A stretch of 64,000 bases of DNA from the NCBI GenBank assembly GCA_016648135.1, contig JADDOH010001509.1, positions 94,186 through 158,185 on the forward strand, given 5' to 3'. Below are positions 43,441 to 53,591 of the stretch, piece by piece. Origin of the DNA: Agrypnia vestita. Lineage: Eukaryota; Arthropoda; Insecta; Trichoptera; Phryganeidae. The notes beneath the pieces were generated by a model that saw nothing but the letters and a program-made list of their open reading frames with translations, ran no database searches and was not told the DNA's origin. How positions within the stretch are numbered: position 1 is the first letter of the stretch; each line of letters opens with the position of its first letter. A program made the position numbers and the translations under genes.

Positions 43441-43525
43441 TTTCTTTATATATATATAATATATATATATATATATCTAATATATACTAATATATATTAT
43501 ATATATATATTATATATATATTGAT
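43441..43525. repeat. (AT)n microsatellite
   Basis: About 80 bp of TA-rich dinucleotide repeat directly following the Helitron-like repeat. Confidence 0.9.
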
Positions 43526-43529
43526 TATT

Positions 43530-44149
43530 ACACAGGTGTACGGCTAATATTAAACAAAATATATAAGAAACGACTTCACAGGTCAAACATTTACCCAATG
43601 TTAAATGACAATGTGAAATAGTGGAGAACTTTTATAATTATTATAATCTAACAAATAATTCTATAAGTATAAAAATAAAATAAAAATATTTTAAATAAAT
43701 AGGATAAGGATTAGAAAATGAAAAAAATCGGGCATATACCAATGAAATTGTAATAATTGTAACTCCTTTTATATAAGCAAAACTTTTAAAATTAGAGCCA
43801 ATGAGAATTTGTGATGTTTTAACAATAATAATTTTTCTGAATTTGCAAACCATTTCATTGAATCTAATTACTCTTTCGATTTAAATATTAGAAATTAGGA
43901 AATGCATTAATAAAAACTTAATTATTATAACAATCAAATATACTTGTAAATAGCTCTATCTTAAACTTGTTTCTATTATAATTATTTGGCACAAACATGT
44001 TATATGTGTGTCGAGAGATATGATTGTGAAGCGAAATGAAGGTTGCGTGTTTGTGGGAAGATCAATGCCTATCTGTCGAAACATGATCTCCCGGCACATT
44101 AATTAATGCGCGGTCGCTGAAGGCATGCTAGGTGAATCAAATGCTGTGT
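43530..44149. other. Intergenic; no gene recognised
   Basis: AT-rich sequence with only short spurious frames. Confidence 0.5.
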
Positions 44150-44354
44150 GGTGAGTAATTGTGTATGACAACGGGCATATATGAATGAATGGTGAGTAAT
44201 TGTGTATGACAACGGGCATATATGAATGAATGGTGAGTAATTGTGTATGACAACGGGCATATATGAATGAATGGTGAGTAATTGTGTATGACAACGGGCA
44301 TATATGAATGAATGGTGAGTAATTGTGTATGACAACGGGCATATATGAATGAAT
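44150..44354. repeat. 41-bp minisatellite, five near-perfect copies
   Basis: Units beginning GGTGAGTAATTGTGTATGAC start at 44150, 44191, 44232, 44273 and 44314, with a partial sixth at 44355. The copies are essentially identical, implying recent expansion. A period of 41 is not a multiple of 3, so the open frames across it are artefacts. Confidence 0.95.
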
Positions 44355-44728
44355 GGTGAGATGGATATTATACAGGATGACCAGAAAACACTCACGGTTG
44401 GTTAAACGTCGGATTTATTGGAAGTACATATTACCATAATATAGTTTAGGGAATACAAAGGATGTCGCGACTGTATCGGAGGCGTTTGGAAGAAGAGTAG
44501 TCGTGGTACCGGCGCGCTGGCGGCCAGTACCTCGTCGGTCGCATCAGGCTTCTCATTGGTGGCGATGTGAGGCCCGCCTCGAGCGCGATTGGTCGATTGG
44601 CAAGCTTGAGGGACTTGAGTACGGGTAGGCCTAGATCTTCCACAATTACTTTGTAACTACCCTTTTTCACCTCTTCCCACCGCAACTATCCTGTCTATAC
44701 TTGAACATTAATTTTAGTACATTCATTG

Positions 44729-44760
44729 TCCCGAAGAAGGGAGCATCGCTCTCGAAACAT
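44729..44760 (+). ncRNA. Degenerate hammerhead-like core
   Basis: CCGAAGA, then GGGAGC, ATC and GCTCTC able to pair (with one G-U), then GAAACATGTT. The layout is that of a Penelope-type hammerhead with changes in the CUGAUGA box, so it is probably inactive. Confidence 0.35.
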
Positions 44761-45284
44761 GTTGAACATAAATAAAATTTAAGTGTTGTTAAAACAAAGT
44801 GATTATTATTTTATTTAAAGTTTAAATAAAAAACTTTTCTTTTGTTTCAACACTTTATGTGAATAAAAAACCAATTTACTAAATATAGGTAGGTATATAC
44901 TAATACTGATGAAAAAAAGAAAAGAATTGATTGAAGTGTTAGAGTGGTAGAAAATCGACTTTGGTGGGGGTTTGATAAGAGAGAGGATAGGAGTGGATGT
45001 AGGAAAGTAGAAGGAGAACATAACTAAAATTGGGATACTAGATAAATATTTTTTTATTTTATTTTTGAATGGTTCACAAACAATGAAGAACACGTAACAT
45101 GATATAGATAATAAAAATATAATGCAATAAGTTTAAATGCTTTTCGTCACTTAAATGTGAACACAGCAAACATCGAGATAAAAAGTAAAGGCTATACACA
45201 AGAAAGAACAGAAAAAAATATTTTATAGAGTGAGCTAAAACAGAGTGAGACTGAACAAAGGGACTAAACAGCAAATATTTCACA

Positions 45285-45560
45285 AGTTTGGTAATAGTTC
45301 TCTTGTATTCATGGAAACTGTCATGAATGTGTCACTGAGGACGTTATGATTATAAATAAAGATCATTCCTTTCCGCCTTCCAGCAATCTTCTGGTGTAGA
45401 TGTACTCCATAGAAACGAGGTAGGTATACGTCTGAATAATTTAGAAGCTCTGGAAATCCCAACAAATAAAAACCATTTACTTAATAAACAGTTAGATTTG
45501 TCGAGTAACCCAAATTAGAGATATGTTCCCATTCAATTTCCTTACACCCACTCCTATTCC
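45285..45560 (+). pseudogene. Penelope-like GIY-YIG C-terminal remnant
   Basis: The plus frame at about 45425-45520 reads RLNNLEALEI then LLNKQLDLSSNPN, the same signature as 34036-34260. Upstream, another frame has DVMIINKDHSFPPSSNLLV, which fits the preceding beta-strand of this domain. A frameshift near 45500 precedes RDMFPFNF. A degenerate hammerhead-like core follows at 45667. Confidence 0.5.
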
Positions 45561-45666
45561 CCATCTTACCTAATCCTCAATAAAGTATATGTTCTGTCAC
45601 TCTCCCTTGCAATGGTTTCATTAATTGTTGTAATTATGTTTTTAGGTAGTATATATTTATTCAAAC

Positions 45667-45695
45667 CTAATAAAGGTTCAAGCCTGAGCCGAAAC
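45667..45695 (+). ncRNA. Degenerate hammerhead-like core
   Basis: CTAATAA, then GGTTCA-AGCC-TGAGCC (a perfect 6-bp stem with a G-U pair), then GAAACTAG. Two core guanines of CUGAUGA are changed to A. It sits downstream of Penelope debris as a terminal repeat would. Confidence 0.4.
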
Positions 45696-46454
45696 TAGTT
45701 GGTTATATATATATAATCAAATAAAGAGATGTTAAAACAATATAATAGTTTGATATTTAAGTTATAATTACGTCTAATCAGAATTTGTTTGCTTCATTTG
45801 AAAAAATACCTAGAAACTTGCGATAACTTGTCTGTAAAAATCTGATGAGAGAGACTCCACTTCACTATAGTTGTGACTGAGATACTATAGTTAACTTGTA
45901 ACTTTAAGTTATTGATAAATTAAGAGCAACGTAATGTTTGTACCTTGCTTACTCATTATTCTGACATTGAAAATACCCCTGTTAGGTCACCTAGGTTAGT
46001 ACGTACTAGAATACATCTTCATGTCATAAAGTGTTATTAATATAAGGGGGTCATGCAAGTGCTAAGTGTGAAGCGAACGAGTTTTTTTTTCAATATTCGT
46101 CGATTCGAGAGTTCAATGATTTTTTGTTTTTTGTTGTCCTTCTGTGTTTATTGAATCGTGGAATTGATATTTTATTCTCGAATGTTGAGGTTAATGACAA
46201 GCCTACAGAACATACATACTGACTCATAAGCCAAGAACCACTCTTCAGTAGGTACAAGGTGACAATGAAATACAAATTATATATTATATTATGTTATTAA
46301 AACCAATTAATGAAAATAAAATAAAAAAATAAAATAGTCTTTTTACCACAGAGTGTAAAATTTAACAAAAATGAACTAAGCCCGTTCTTTAGGGTTAAGT
46401 CACGTCTGAAGAATGTCCCCCCTCGCATATATTTAAAGCACATTAATATATGTA

Positions 46455-48286
46455 GGGGAGGGTGGGGCGTGTTGTGACAGGGGCAGGTTGTGACAAGGCG
46501 TTTAAAATTCGTGCCATTTGACTTAGCGTTACCCGCATAGATTCATTTCATGTGAACTCCGTAGCGTCAGTTGCTATCAAAATATTGGAGCCGTGCGGTT
46601 GATTTCATTAAAGTTAAATGATAAAGTTTGATTTTGAGGTACTAAACTAACTTTTTCTGCACTGATTCCAAGTGTTCTGTTGTTTAACCAATACTAGGTG
46701 AGTTATTTTACATTTTATTTACCAAATGTCGTGTCTTTTGGCTGTATTATCAGCAATAAAGGAAAACCTTGCGGTAAATAAATTCACTTTCGTAGACATT
46801 TTAATATAAAATGATCGTATGGGGCGAGTTGTTACAAAAATGTGGGGGCTAGTTGTGACAGTCACAACTAGCCCCTTCGAAATAATTAAAATTTTATTTT
46901 TAATAAAACAATTATTAGATGTGAAACTGTACAGTTCAATTATTATTTTTACTTTACTTTTTTTATTCGTTTTCTTCAAGGATTCAAAATGGTACGAAAT
47001 TAAATTAAAAAAACGAAGAAGGGTGAAATTCCCGAAAGTGTTTATAAACTCACTGCTGCTGAGATAGAGGCTACAAACGTGTCTCTTCGAAAAGCCGCGG
47101 TGTCTTTTGGTGTCAATTATAATTGTCATATATGACACTAAAACGATTCATAGATTGGAAAAAAGCCCTTCCATTTGTAAATTCTAAGGTGGGCTATTGC
47201 AACCCGGGACAAATTTTTACCCATTCCAAGAAAAATAACTTGGAGATTATATTGCAAAATGTAGCAAAGTTTATTATGGTTTGACCACAGCTGATGTGAA
47301 AAGCTTGCATATGAGTATGCATGTCAAAATATGATCAAAATTCACGAAAATTGGACAACACCATTGAACACCAGAACAAATCCGGCCATTACCTAAAGCT
47401 AATCCAAGAAAGAACCTACGCAGTAGAAAGAAAATTTAAAGCGTAATTTTAATTGACACGCCAATAAAAAATAAGTAAGAATTGGACGATAATCTAAGAA
47501 AGGAAAATAAAGGCGAAAAAATGCGAAAGTCAAATCACAAAAGGAACTAAAAAAAAACAAGCACCCAATAAATCAAAAGCGGAAATAAAGAAAAAACTAC
47601 CCAAGAAAGAGACTTTTGGAGTGAATGAACGAATTCTAGTATCGTCTTCATCCAGCGAGACTGAAGAGGAGACACCTATCATGGAAAATGATGACAGCGA
47701 TGCAAACGAAAATGAGCAACGCATTGCTTGTAAAAACCCTTATTCTAATGATATTTCGGGTAAAAGGTGGGTGAAGTGCATAAAATGCCAGAGATGGTGT
47801 AATGAGCTATGTGCTGGAATGGACGAATTCACTCAAGATTGTATTTATAACTTTTGTTTGACTGGCAAAAAATAATTTTAATAGATTACAGAATTTTCTT
47901 ACCACAGTTAATAAGAGTACAAATTTTGTTTATATGTTGACAGTTAATTATAAAACATGTTACTACTTGTACAATCAATTGATCATAACATTTGTTTTGT
48001 TAATTAAATTACTTAAATACTCAATAATATTTGACGATTAGTTCGTCACAACCTGCCCCACCCTTGTCACAACTGACCCCTCGGGTGGGGCAGGTTGTGA
48101 CAATTCCCATATTTTGAAAAACCGTATTTTGTTGTGTTGTCCTTTTGGTGACATAGTCGATAATGCTAATTTTTTATAGGTGAAGAATTGTTTGTTTCAA
48201 CTGAAATGTAATGTTTTTGATATTATTAAAGATTCTTCCACAACACCTTTTTTCATAAATTAGTCACAACACGCCCCACCCTCCCC
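46455..48286 (+). mobile_element. pogo-like (Tc1/mariner) element, complete ends, internally deleted
   Basis: 1832 bp with inverted termini GGGGAGGGTGGGGCGTGTTG and CAACACGCCCCACCCTCCCC, flanked by TA on both sides (46453-46454, 48287-48288), the Tc1/mariner signature. Extra copies of GGCAGGTTGTGACA and its complement occur inside both ends (46483, 46818-46873, 48047-48101) and may be transposase-binding sites. The transposase is present only as its two extremities. Confidence 0.85.
46989..47875 (+). pseudogene. pogo-like transposase: N-terminal HTH and C-terminal zinc finger remain
   Basis: From ATG at 46989, out of frame after four codons, the series IEATNVSLRKAAVSFGVNY (psq/CENP-B-type helix-turn-helix) and LTTADVKSLHMS follow. 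The DDE core is missing between about 47340 and 47370. IRPLPKANPRKN near 47385 resumes near the C-terminus. A last open frame (47621-47875) has an acidic SSSETEEETPIMENDDSD run and a PHD-like W-x-x-C-x-x-C-x-x-W-x-x-x-x-C finger at 47770-47830. Confidence 0.75.
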
Positions 48287-48299
48287 TACCTCAGAGGTA

Positions 48300-49420
48300 A
48301 ACTCTCGTAACTGCAAAATTTGTGTCAGTTCTGTCATACGGTGCAGATTTGAGGTAAAGTAGGAGAAGGGAGATGGCGCCTACATTTTCCGCAAGTTCCT
48401 AAATAATAAATAGGCAAATTTTAGATAAATTTAGGTAAATGAATAATAATGAAGTTGGGGAGGTAAGGGGTGGGGGGAATGTGGTCTATGTTTTCTGCCG
48501 GATCCTAAAGAATGAGTGTGCAAAATTTGGGTCAGATCTGTTCCTACGTTCTAATGATTTATCTGATTTGTTTTAATTATCAAGGAGTCATGTTTTAAAA
48601 GATATTAGTAATAGACTGTAATCTATACTAAAAAAGGAACTATTCCTTTAGTAAATTTTTAATGAAATGAGAAAAAATAAATTTTCCCTGGCTGGAACAT
48701 AGACTCGCTGTAAGTGTGCTAGTAAATCGATTTAGAAATATCCAAAGCTGTTATTTTTTTTAACTTTCAAAATTGCTTCCGCCATTTGGCGCTTACGATC
48801 TCGATATATTCCTTCCTTCATTGATGGAGGGAAATCACCCACGCTTTTATTTGAAGACAGAGGAAAATATTTTTTGGTCTAAAATTTATTTTATACTTTT
48901 TAGTTGGTAGGTTGCTTTTTAAAAAAAAAATTTCATGTACCTAATATAAATTTCTTCTTTTTATTCTATTTATTTTTATATTTATTTTTATTAGTATTCA
49001 TATTATCCAGCGAACAAAATTACTTCGGTAGAAAACTAGCGCCACATTTGGTTCATCAACTAGTTTCCCACGTAAAATTTTCATTAGGAGTATGCGCCTT
49101 TGTTTTTTGCAGGATCCTAAAGAATAGTTATGCAAAATGTAGGAGAGATCTATCAAACGGTGTAGATTTTTATGGAGAATATATCCTAGGGAGAGGTGGG
49201 GCAAAGGGAGGAGGGTAAAATGGCGCCTTTTTTCAGTAGGGTCCTAAATAATATGTATGAAAAGTTTGGATCACATCTGGTGTATATTTCTTCCCTTTAT
49301 ATATTTTCCATACAATTTGCAGTTCGACCCAAATTTTGCATTCCCACGTATTCATACAGATCTGCCGGAAAAAATTGTCCACATTTCAGCAGCGGCTACC
49401 ACTGGCCGTTAAGTAGCCAC
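48300..49420. repeat. Region of diverged GGTCCTAAA / TATGCAAAAT repeats
   Basis: Degenerate copies of the series (C)GGRTCCTAAAGAATA, TATGCAAAATTTGGG, AGATCTGT, ACGGTGTAGATTT and a GGGGGAGGGG run occur at about 48320, 48390, 48500, 49105, 49235 and reversed at 49325-49370. The same family appears at 53435, 53465, 55285 and reversed at 8075-8185. Probably LINE or SINE 3' sequence; no host gene found. Confidence 0.55.
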
Positions 49421-49424
49421 CATA

Positions 49425-50203
49425 AGGCGTCTGATACACATGCTTATTTAGTGGCACGTGAGCATGCGCAGTATCGACTTTGACAGTGGCATGCTTATTA
49501 GTGGCATGTGTGTACGCACATTGCTAGAAATGAGCAAGCCACCTAGTGGCATGTTCAAAAATCAACCGCCGGTTGATTTATAAGCATGCCACTGTCATTC
49601 ACCATAGAAAAGGGGTATCTTTGGAGCATGTGTGAACAGACTTGCTTATTTATGAGCATGCTTATGTCATTCGCGGGCTTCGCGACTAGTATTATCGATG
49701 CGATCTTCTCAGTCCGCGACAGATGAAACAAATATGGCGCGTTGGGGAGATGATAAAACATTACTTTTCGTAACTTATTATAGGAATCACGAATGTCTGT
49801 GGAATACTCGGTCACCGTTGTGTAAAAATAATAAAGTGAGAAATAATGTTTACGAAACTTTATTAATAGGCATGAATGATTCAAATCTTACAATAAAAAT
49901 TATATAAACTAAAATCAAAAATGTGCGGATGGAAACTCGGGAACTTTTTTGATTTATTGGTTCACTTGAATTTTCTATTTCAGTTTGCAAAGTTTCCATT
50001 TTGAACAGGAGCGTCTCTATTCTATGACAGGAGCATGCCACTAATAAGCATGTGTGTTTGATTGTTAGCTTTGGGTATGCTTATTTATGAGCATGCCACT
50101 AATAAGCATGCCAGTAATGAGCAAGTGTGTACAGTTGTTAGGGCATGCTTATTAGTGGCATGCTCATTAGCATGCCACTAAAGAAGCATGTGTATCTGTA
50201 CCT
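49425..50203 (+). mobile_element. Harbinger-like element with MADF relic, copy 2
   Basis: Termini AGGCGTCTGATACACATGC and GCATGTGTATCTGTACCT match copy 1 (11094-11850). TAA follows the right end (50204-50206); the left flank reads ATA or TAA depending on one base. The subterminal GAGCATGCC-type words and the interior are shared with copy 1. Confidence 0.75.
49734..49907 (+). pseudogene. MADF-domain frame in Harbinger-like element
   Basis: ATG at 49734 opens ARWGDDKTLLFVTYYRNHEC, then LWNTRSPLCKNNKVRNNVYE, better preserved than copy 1. MADF hallmarks are the LL-x-x-x-Y-x-x-x-x-C-L-W spacing and the following K-N-x-x-R. The frame closes after 58 codons at TAA in an A-rich run where copy 1 also loses the frame, so it encodes only the first half of the domain. 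Confidence 0.6.
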
Positions 50204-50209
50204 TAACTG

Positions 50210-51180
50210 ATATGGCCCAGCAGCGAGCAAATACTATTGGCTGCGTAAGTTGTTTCTGCCTTCTGCTGTGATCGTTCTCGACTCGCCCACCACCCGCTGG
50301 GCCTAGCAGCAAGCATCACAGGCGATTTCAGACGGCCGATAATGGCCGCGTAGCGGACATTATCGGCCACGAAATGGCCACCATATTTTAGAATATATAT
50401 ATATTTTTAAAAATATTTATAATATTATTGCGTGACATGCGAAATCTTAAAAGTGAAGGGACGTAAGGATATTATAGTTATATATGGAATATGCCTCTTA
50501 CTGCCCCTTAAACTTGATTTTACCCATTTTACGTATTAGGTGTGTTGTTAATTAATTATTTAATTATAATTTGTCCAAAACCATAATACCAAAATGTAGT
50601 TACCTATGATTTATCTAATTAGGATATCGCTTCTACGAAGAGACACCTAATACATACTTGAATCAAACCGCTGCGCTGCCGGTACGTTGCGAAACCCCGA
50701 GAACACGCCGGTTTAGAGAAAAACCCAATTACTTCAGTCGAGTGTCGCGTGGCACGGTCTTGAAGAAAAACCCAATTACTTCAGGTGAGTACAATTTAAA
50801 TTATTGTTTTAGTAAACATGGAGCGCTAAGTGGAATTATTTAAAACAGGCTGTCTGGTTTTATTATGAAGAGGATGAGCATTGTTTATTCCTATTTCTGA
50901 TTCTATTCCCAATTTTGTTTTTAACACACAAATCGCACTGACGTCTAATCTTGCTTATTTTAACAGAAACAAAATATAAAAATGCAATTTTTCGACAAAG
51001 GTTTACATTATAATATACGAGCATTATAATATAAAAGCACTTATATATATAATATGTAAAAGCACTTATATGTAATATGTATAAATGTATTTTTATTATA
51101 TATAAGCACTTATATATAATAAAAATACATTATAATATAAAAGCATTACATTATAATATACGAGTATTTATAGAAAATTG
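50210..51180. other. Intergenic; possible exon-like scrap, otherwise nothing
   Basis: At 50718 and 50764 AGAAAAACCCAATTACTTCA is directly repeated, the second followed by GGTGAGT, a good donor. The short frame (ETPRTRRFREKPNYFSRVSR) is not recognised. 50340-50375 has an 11-bp hairpin GGCCGATAATG/CATTATCGGCC. The part 51000-51180 is AT-rich with TATAAAAGCACTTATAT repeats. Confidence 0.4.
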
Positions 51181-51370
51181 CGTATCGAGGAGCATATTCC
51201 GTAATATTGAAGTGTGACGCTGGCTTCTCATACCGAGGGTTCCGGGTTCGATTTCCGGTGAGATCAAAATTAATCTACTCGATTTTTCTCAAGCCTGGCT
51301 GTTTTGTGATGTGTTTCGCTTCTGCAATTGGGCCTGTTGAAGCGTAGAAATTTAAAAAAATACTTCACCA
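51181..51370 (+). repeat. tRNA-like SINE repeat
   Basis: GAGGGTTCCGGGTTCGATTTCC is a good B-box (GGTTCGANNCC), preceded at normal distance by GACGCTGGCTTCTCATACC. A unique body with GGGCCTGTTGAAGCGTAG and an A-rich end (51350-51361) follow. A related weaker copy is at 30711-30815. Confidence 0.5.
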
Positions 51371-52026
51371 GAACCTACATTTTACAAGAAAAAGTAAGTA
51401 CAGAAAATTCTGCTAATACATTAAACAGTACTTATTTCGGCTACCGCGATTAAAAAAAGCATTTAAACTAATTAATAATCGTGAAAAATCTACGAATACG
51501 GAAGCTCGAAGTTTGCTGACAATCAATTGAAGAGGTATCCAAATAGCTGCGAGCGGACAAACATCTTCGTATTAGGTATGCATCAGACCACTTACTACAT
51601 CGAAGGTCCACTGGTGTTGCTCGAATTGTGTCATCTCACGCTACGGAAATCTTCAAGATGTGAGTGAATACATAAACAACTTCAATAAGAAAAACGCATT
51701 TCAGTGGGCCTGGAATTTCAATTTCTTGTAATCAAATCGAGAGTTAGGTTTGCTTAAAATTTGAAGGTCCATAACTTCAAATAATAGACACAAAACTACA
51801 AGGCAAGTCAGTTTTAATTTAAAAGTAATTATTTTTTTGCATTATTTATTAAATAAAGCATTTAAAAAATGGTAACAAAGAGTAGAATATCGAATAATCA
51901 ATTTAGAAAAATCATTCATAAAACGTAAAGCAAATCTATTAATATAAATTACATAGTAGGCGGCGACACAAATGCTTCAAGGAATACGTATCGCCTTCAT
52001 TTCTAGAATATCGAAATATATAATAA

Positions 52027-52510
52027 CTAGCTGTGCCCGCGCGGCTTCACACGCGTAGATTAGTACAATGTTTGGATCGTCATAGAAATTTCGCGAACCT
52101 TCTAGAACATTCTCCTTCCAGAACTTTCAAGAAATTTATCAAATGTACAGAAACCTTCTAGACACACCAACACATTCCGTCACTCAGTTTAGAACCTTAT
52201 AGAACTTTCGGGAATTTTCTAGAACCTTCTACTTCCAGAACTTTCTAGAGAAGATTTTTCCGGAACCTTCTAGACTCACTGACACAGTCGGCGCGCCTAT
52301 TTTGAAACAATCTGAAGCATTTGCGGCTTTCCCATAACAAAACAATGTGCTAGAAAGCACATTTTCGTCACCCACTCCCACCCACGCGCAGCCACCCCCA
52401 CCAAACTCGCATATTTTCGATGTGACACCAAGGGCTATCCATCACCATAACCACAGTTGGGTGGTTGTGGCTGGTTATGGAGAAAAGTTGGCGGGTAGGG
52501 AAACACGGGT
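52027..52510 (-). mobile_element. Helitron-like repeat with heat-shock-element arrays, copy 2
   Basis: Same family as 42958-43440. On minus it ends GGCACAG-CTAG followed by T. It forms the left arm of a large inverted repeat with copy 3. It contains the shared segment CGCATATTTTCGATGTGACA near its inner end. Confidence 0.55.
52095..52278. promoter_or_regulatory. Clustered heat-shock elements, copy 2
   Basis: Perfect 5-bp-phase GAA/TTC units: four at 52095-52112 (GAACCTTCTAGAACATTC), four starting at 52116 (TTCCAGAACTTTCAAGAA), six unbroken units at 52202-52229, then further partial runs to 52278. Heat-shock factor normally needs three. Confidence 0.6.
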
Positions 52511-52671
52511 TTATTTTTGTATATACACTAGCTGTATATACACTTGTCTATTTCACAAAACACGCAACCTTAAAAATACACGGTTTTTTCTTGACTTGAC
52601 TATGTCTATGGAGCAAATTTCTTGGCGAGATAAATGAAGAATTGACATGAAGTTAAGCACAGAAAAGTAGG

Positions 52672-52806
52672 AAATAAAACTTCTAGCGGTAGGATGAATT
52701 ACGGCTAGAATTTTAAATCGGAAAAAAACAGATACGTCGCATTAAACAGAAACATCAAAAATAAAACTTCTAGCCGTAGGACGAATTACGGCTAGAATTT
52801 TAAATC
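52672..52806. repeat. Direct repeat of a hairpin, spacer between Helitron-like arms
   Basis: AAACTTCTAGCxGTAGGA then GAATTACGGCTAGAATTTTA occurs at 52677-52720 and 52766-52806. In the second copy TCTAGCCGTA pairs perfectly with TACGGCTAGA. Possibly the internal ends of a small inserted element. Confidence 0.65.
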
Positions 52807-52884
52807 AACTTTTTCTTAAGATAAGGATTATTTAATTATTATTTGTTTCCCGGAATCTTTACTAACGCACAGCTTTTTTGCTTG

Positions 52885-53326
52885 TATGCGCTGCACGCCA
52901 CTGGGTCGTGGATAGCTCTTGGGGTCACATCGAAAATATGCGAGTTTGGTGGGGGTGGCTGTGCGTGGGTGGGAGTGGGTGACGAAAATGTGCTTTATAG
53001 CGCATTGTTTTGTTATGGAAAGGCCGCAAATGCATCAGATTGTTTCAAAATAGGCACGCCGACTATGTCGGTGACTCTAGAAGGTTACGGAAAAACCTGC
53101 TGTAGAAAGTTCTGGAAGGAGAAGGTTCTAGAAAATTCCCGAAAGTTCTATAAGGTTCTAAACTGAGTGGCGGAATGTGTCGGTGTGTCTAGAAGGTTCC
53201 CGTACATTCAATAAATTTCTTGAAAGTTCTGGAAGGAGAAAGTTCTAGAAGGTTCGCGAAAGTTCTATGATGATCCAAACAGTGTACTAAAAATTTACGC
53301 GTGCGAAGCCGCGCGGGCACAGCTAG
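52885..53326 (+). mobile_element. Helitron-like repeat with heat-shock-element arrays, copy 3
   Basis: Plus-oriented copy ending GAAGCCGCGCGGGCACAG then CTAG (53323-53326) followed by T. It is the inverted partner of 52027-52510; the arms match over about 440 bp with point differences. Beyond 52885 leftward it diverges from the other copies. Confidence 0.55.
53075..53265. promoter_or_regulatory. Clustered heat-shock elements, copy 3
   Basis: Six consecutive in-phase units at 53121-53148 and six at 53238-53265 (GAAAGTTCTAGAAGGTTCGC followed by GAAAGTTC), plus shorter runs between. The same positions carry arrays in copies 1 and 2, so the pattern predates their dispersal. Confidence 0.6.
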
Positions 53327-53591
53327 TAAAATATAATACATAACATGAATAACATAAAATACATCAGAATAGGGGTTATAGCAATTTAAAACAAAAGCAA
53401 GGATAAGGAAATATCGCTTATCTTACCCGCTGGGTCCTAAAAAATAAGTATGCAAAATTTACCACATGCGTATACCGGGTCCTAAAAAATAAGTATGCAA
53501 AAAAAACCGGTGGGACGGTACAGATTTGCTTTGATGTTATATCAGGGGAGGTGTAGGGGTAAAGGGGGAGGGGCGAAGTGTCGCCTAAATT

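Noticed and set aside
44099..44395. Long minus-strand open frames of repeated HSYMPVVIHNYSP peptide
   Set aside because: They are produced by the 41-bp minisatellite; the period is not a multiple of 3, two frames are open at once, and there is no start context or flanking coding sequence.
46819..47067. Plus-strand 82-codon frame beginning MGRVVTKMWG
   Set aside because: It is translated subterminal repeat and AT-rich sequence of the pogo-like element, out of frame with the transposase.
48904..49218. 104-codon frame with a hydrophobic start resembling a signal peptide
   Set aside because: The hydrophobic run is translated T-rich low-complexity DNA followed by the dispersed GGTCCTAAA repeat.
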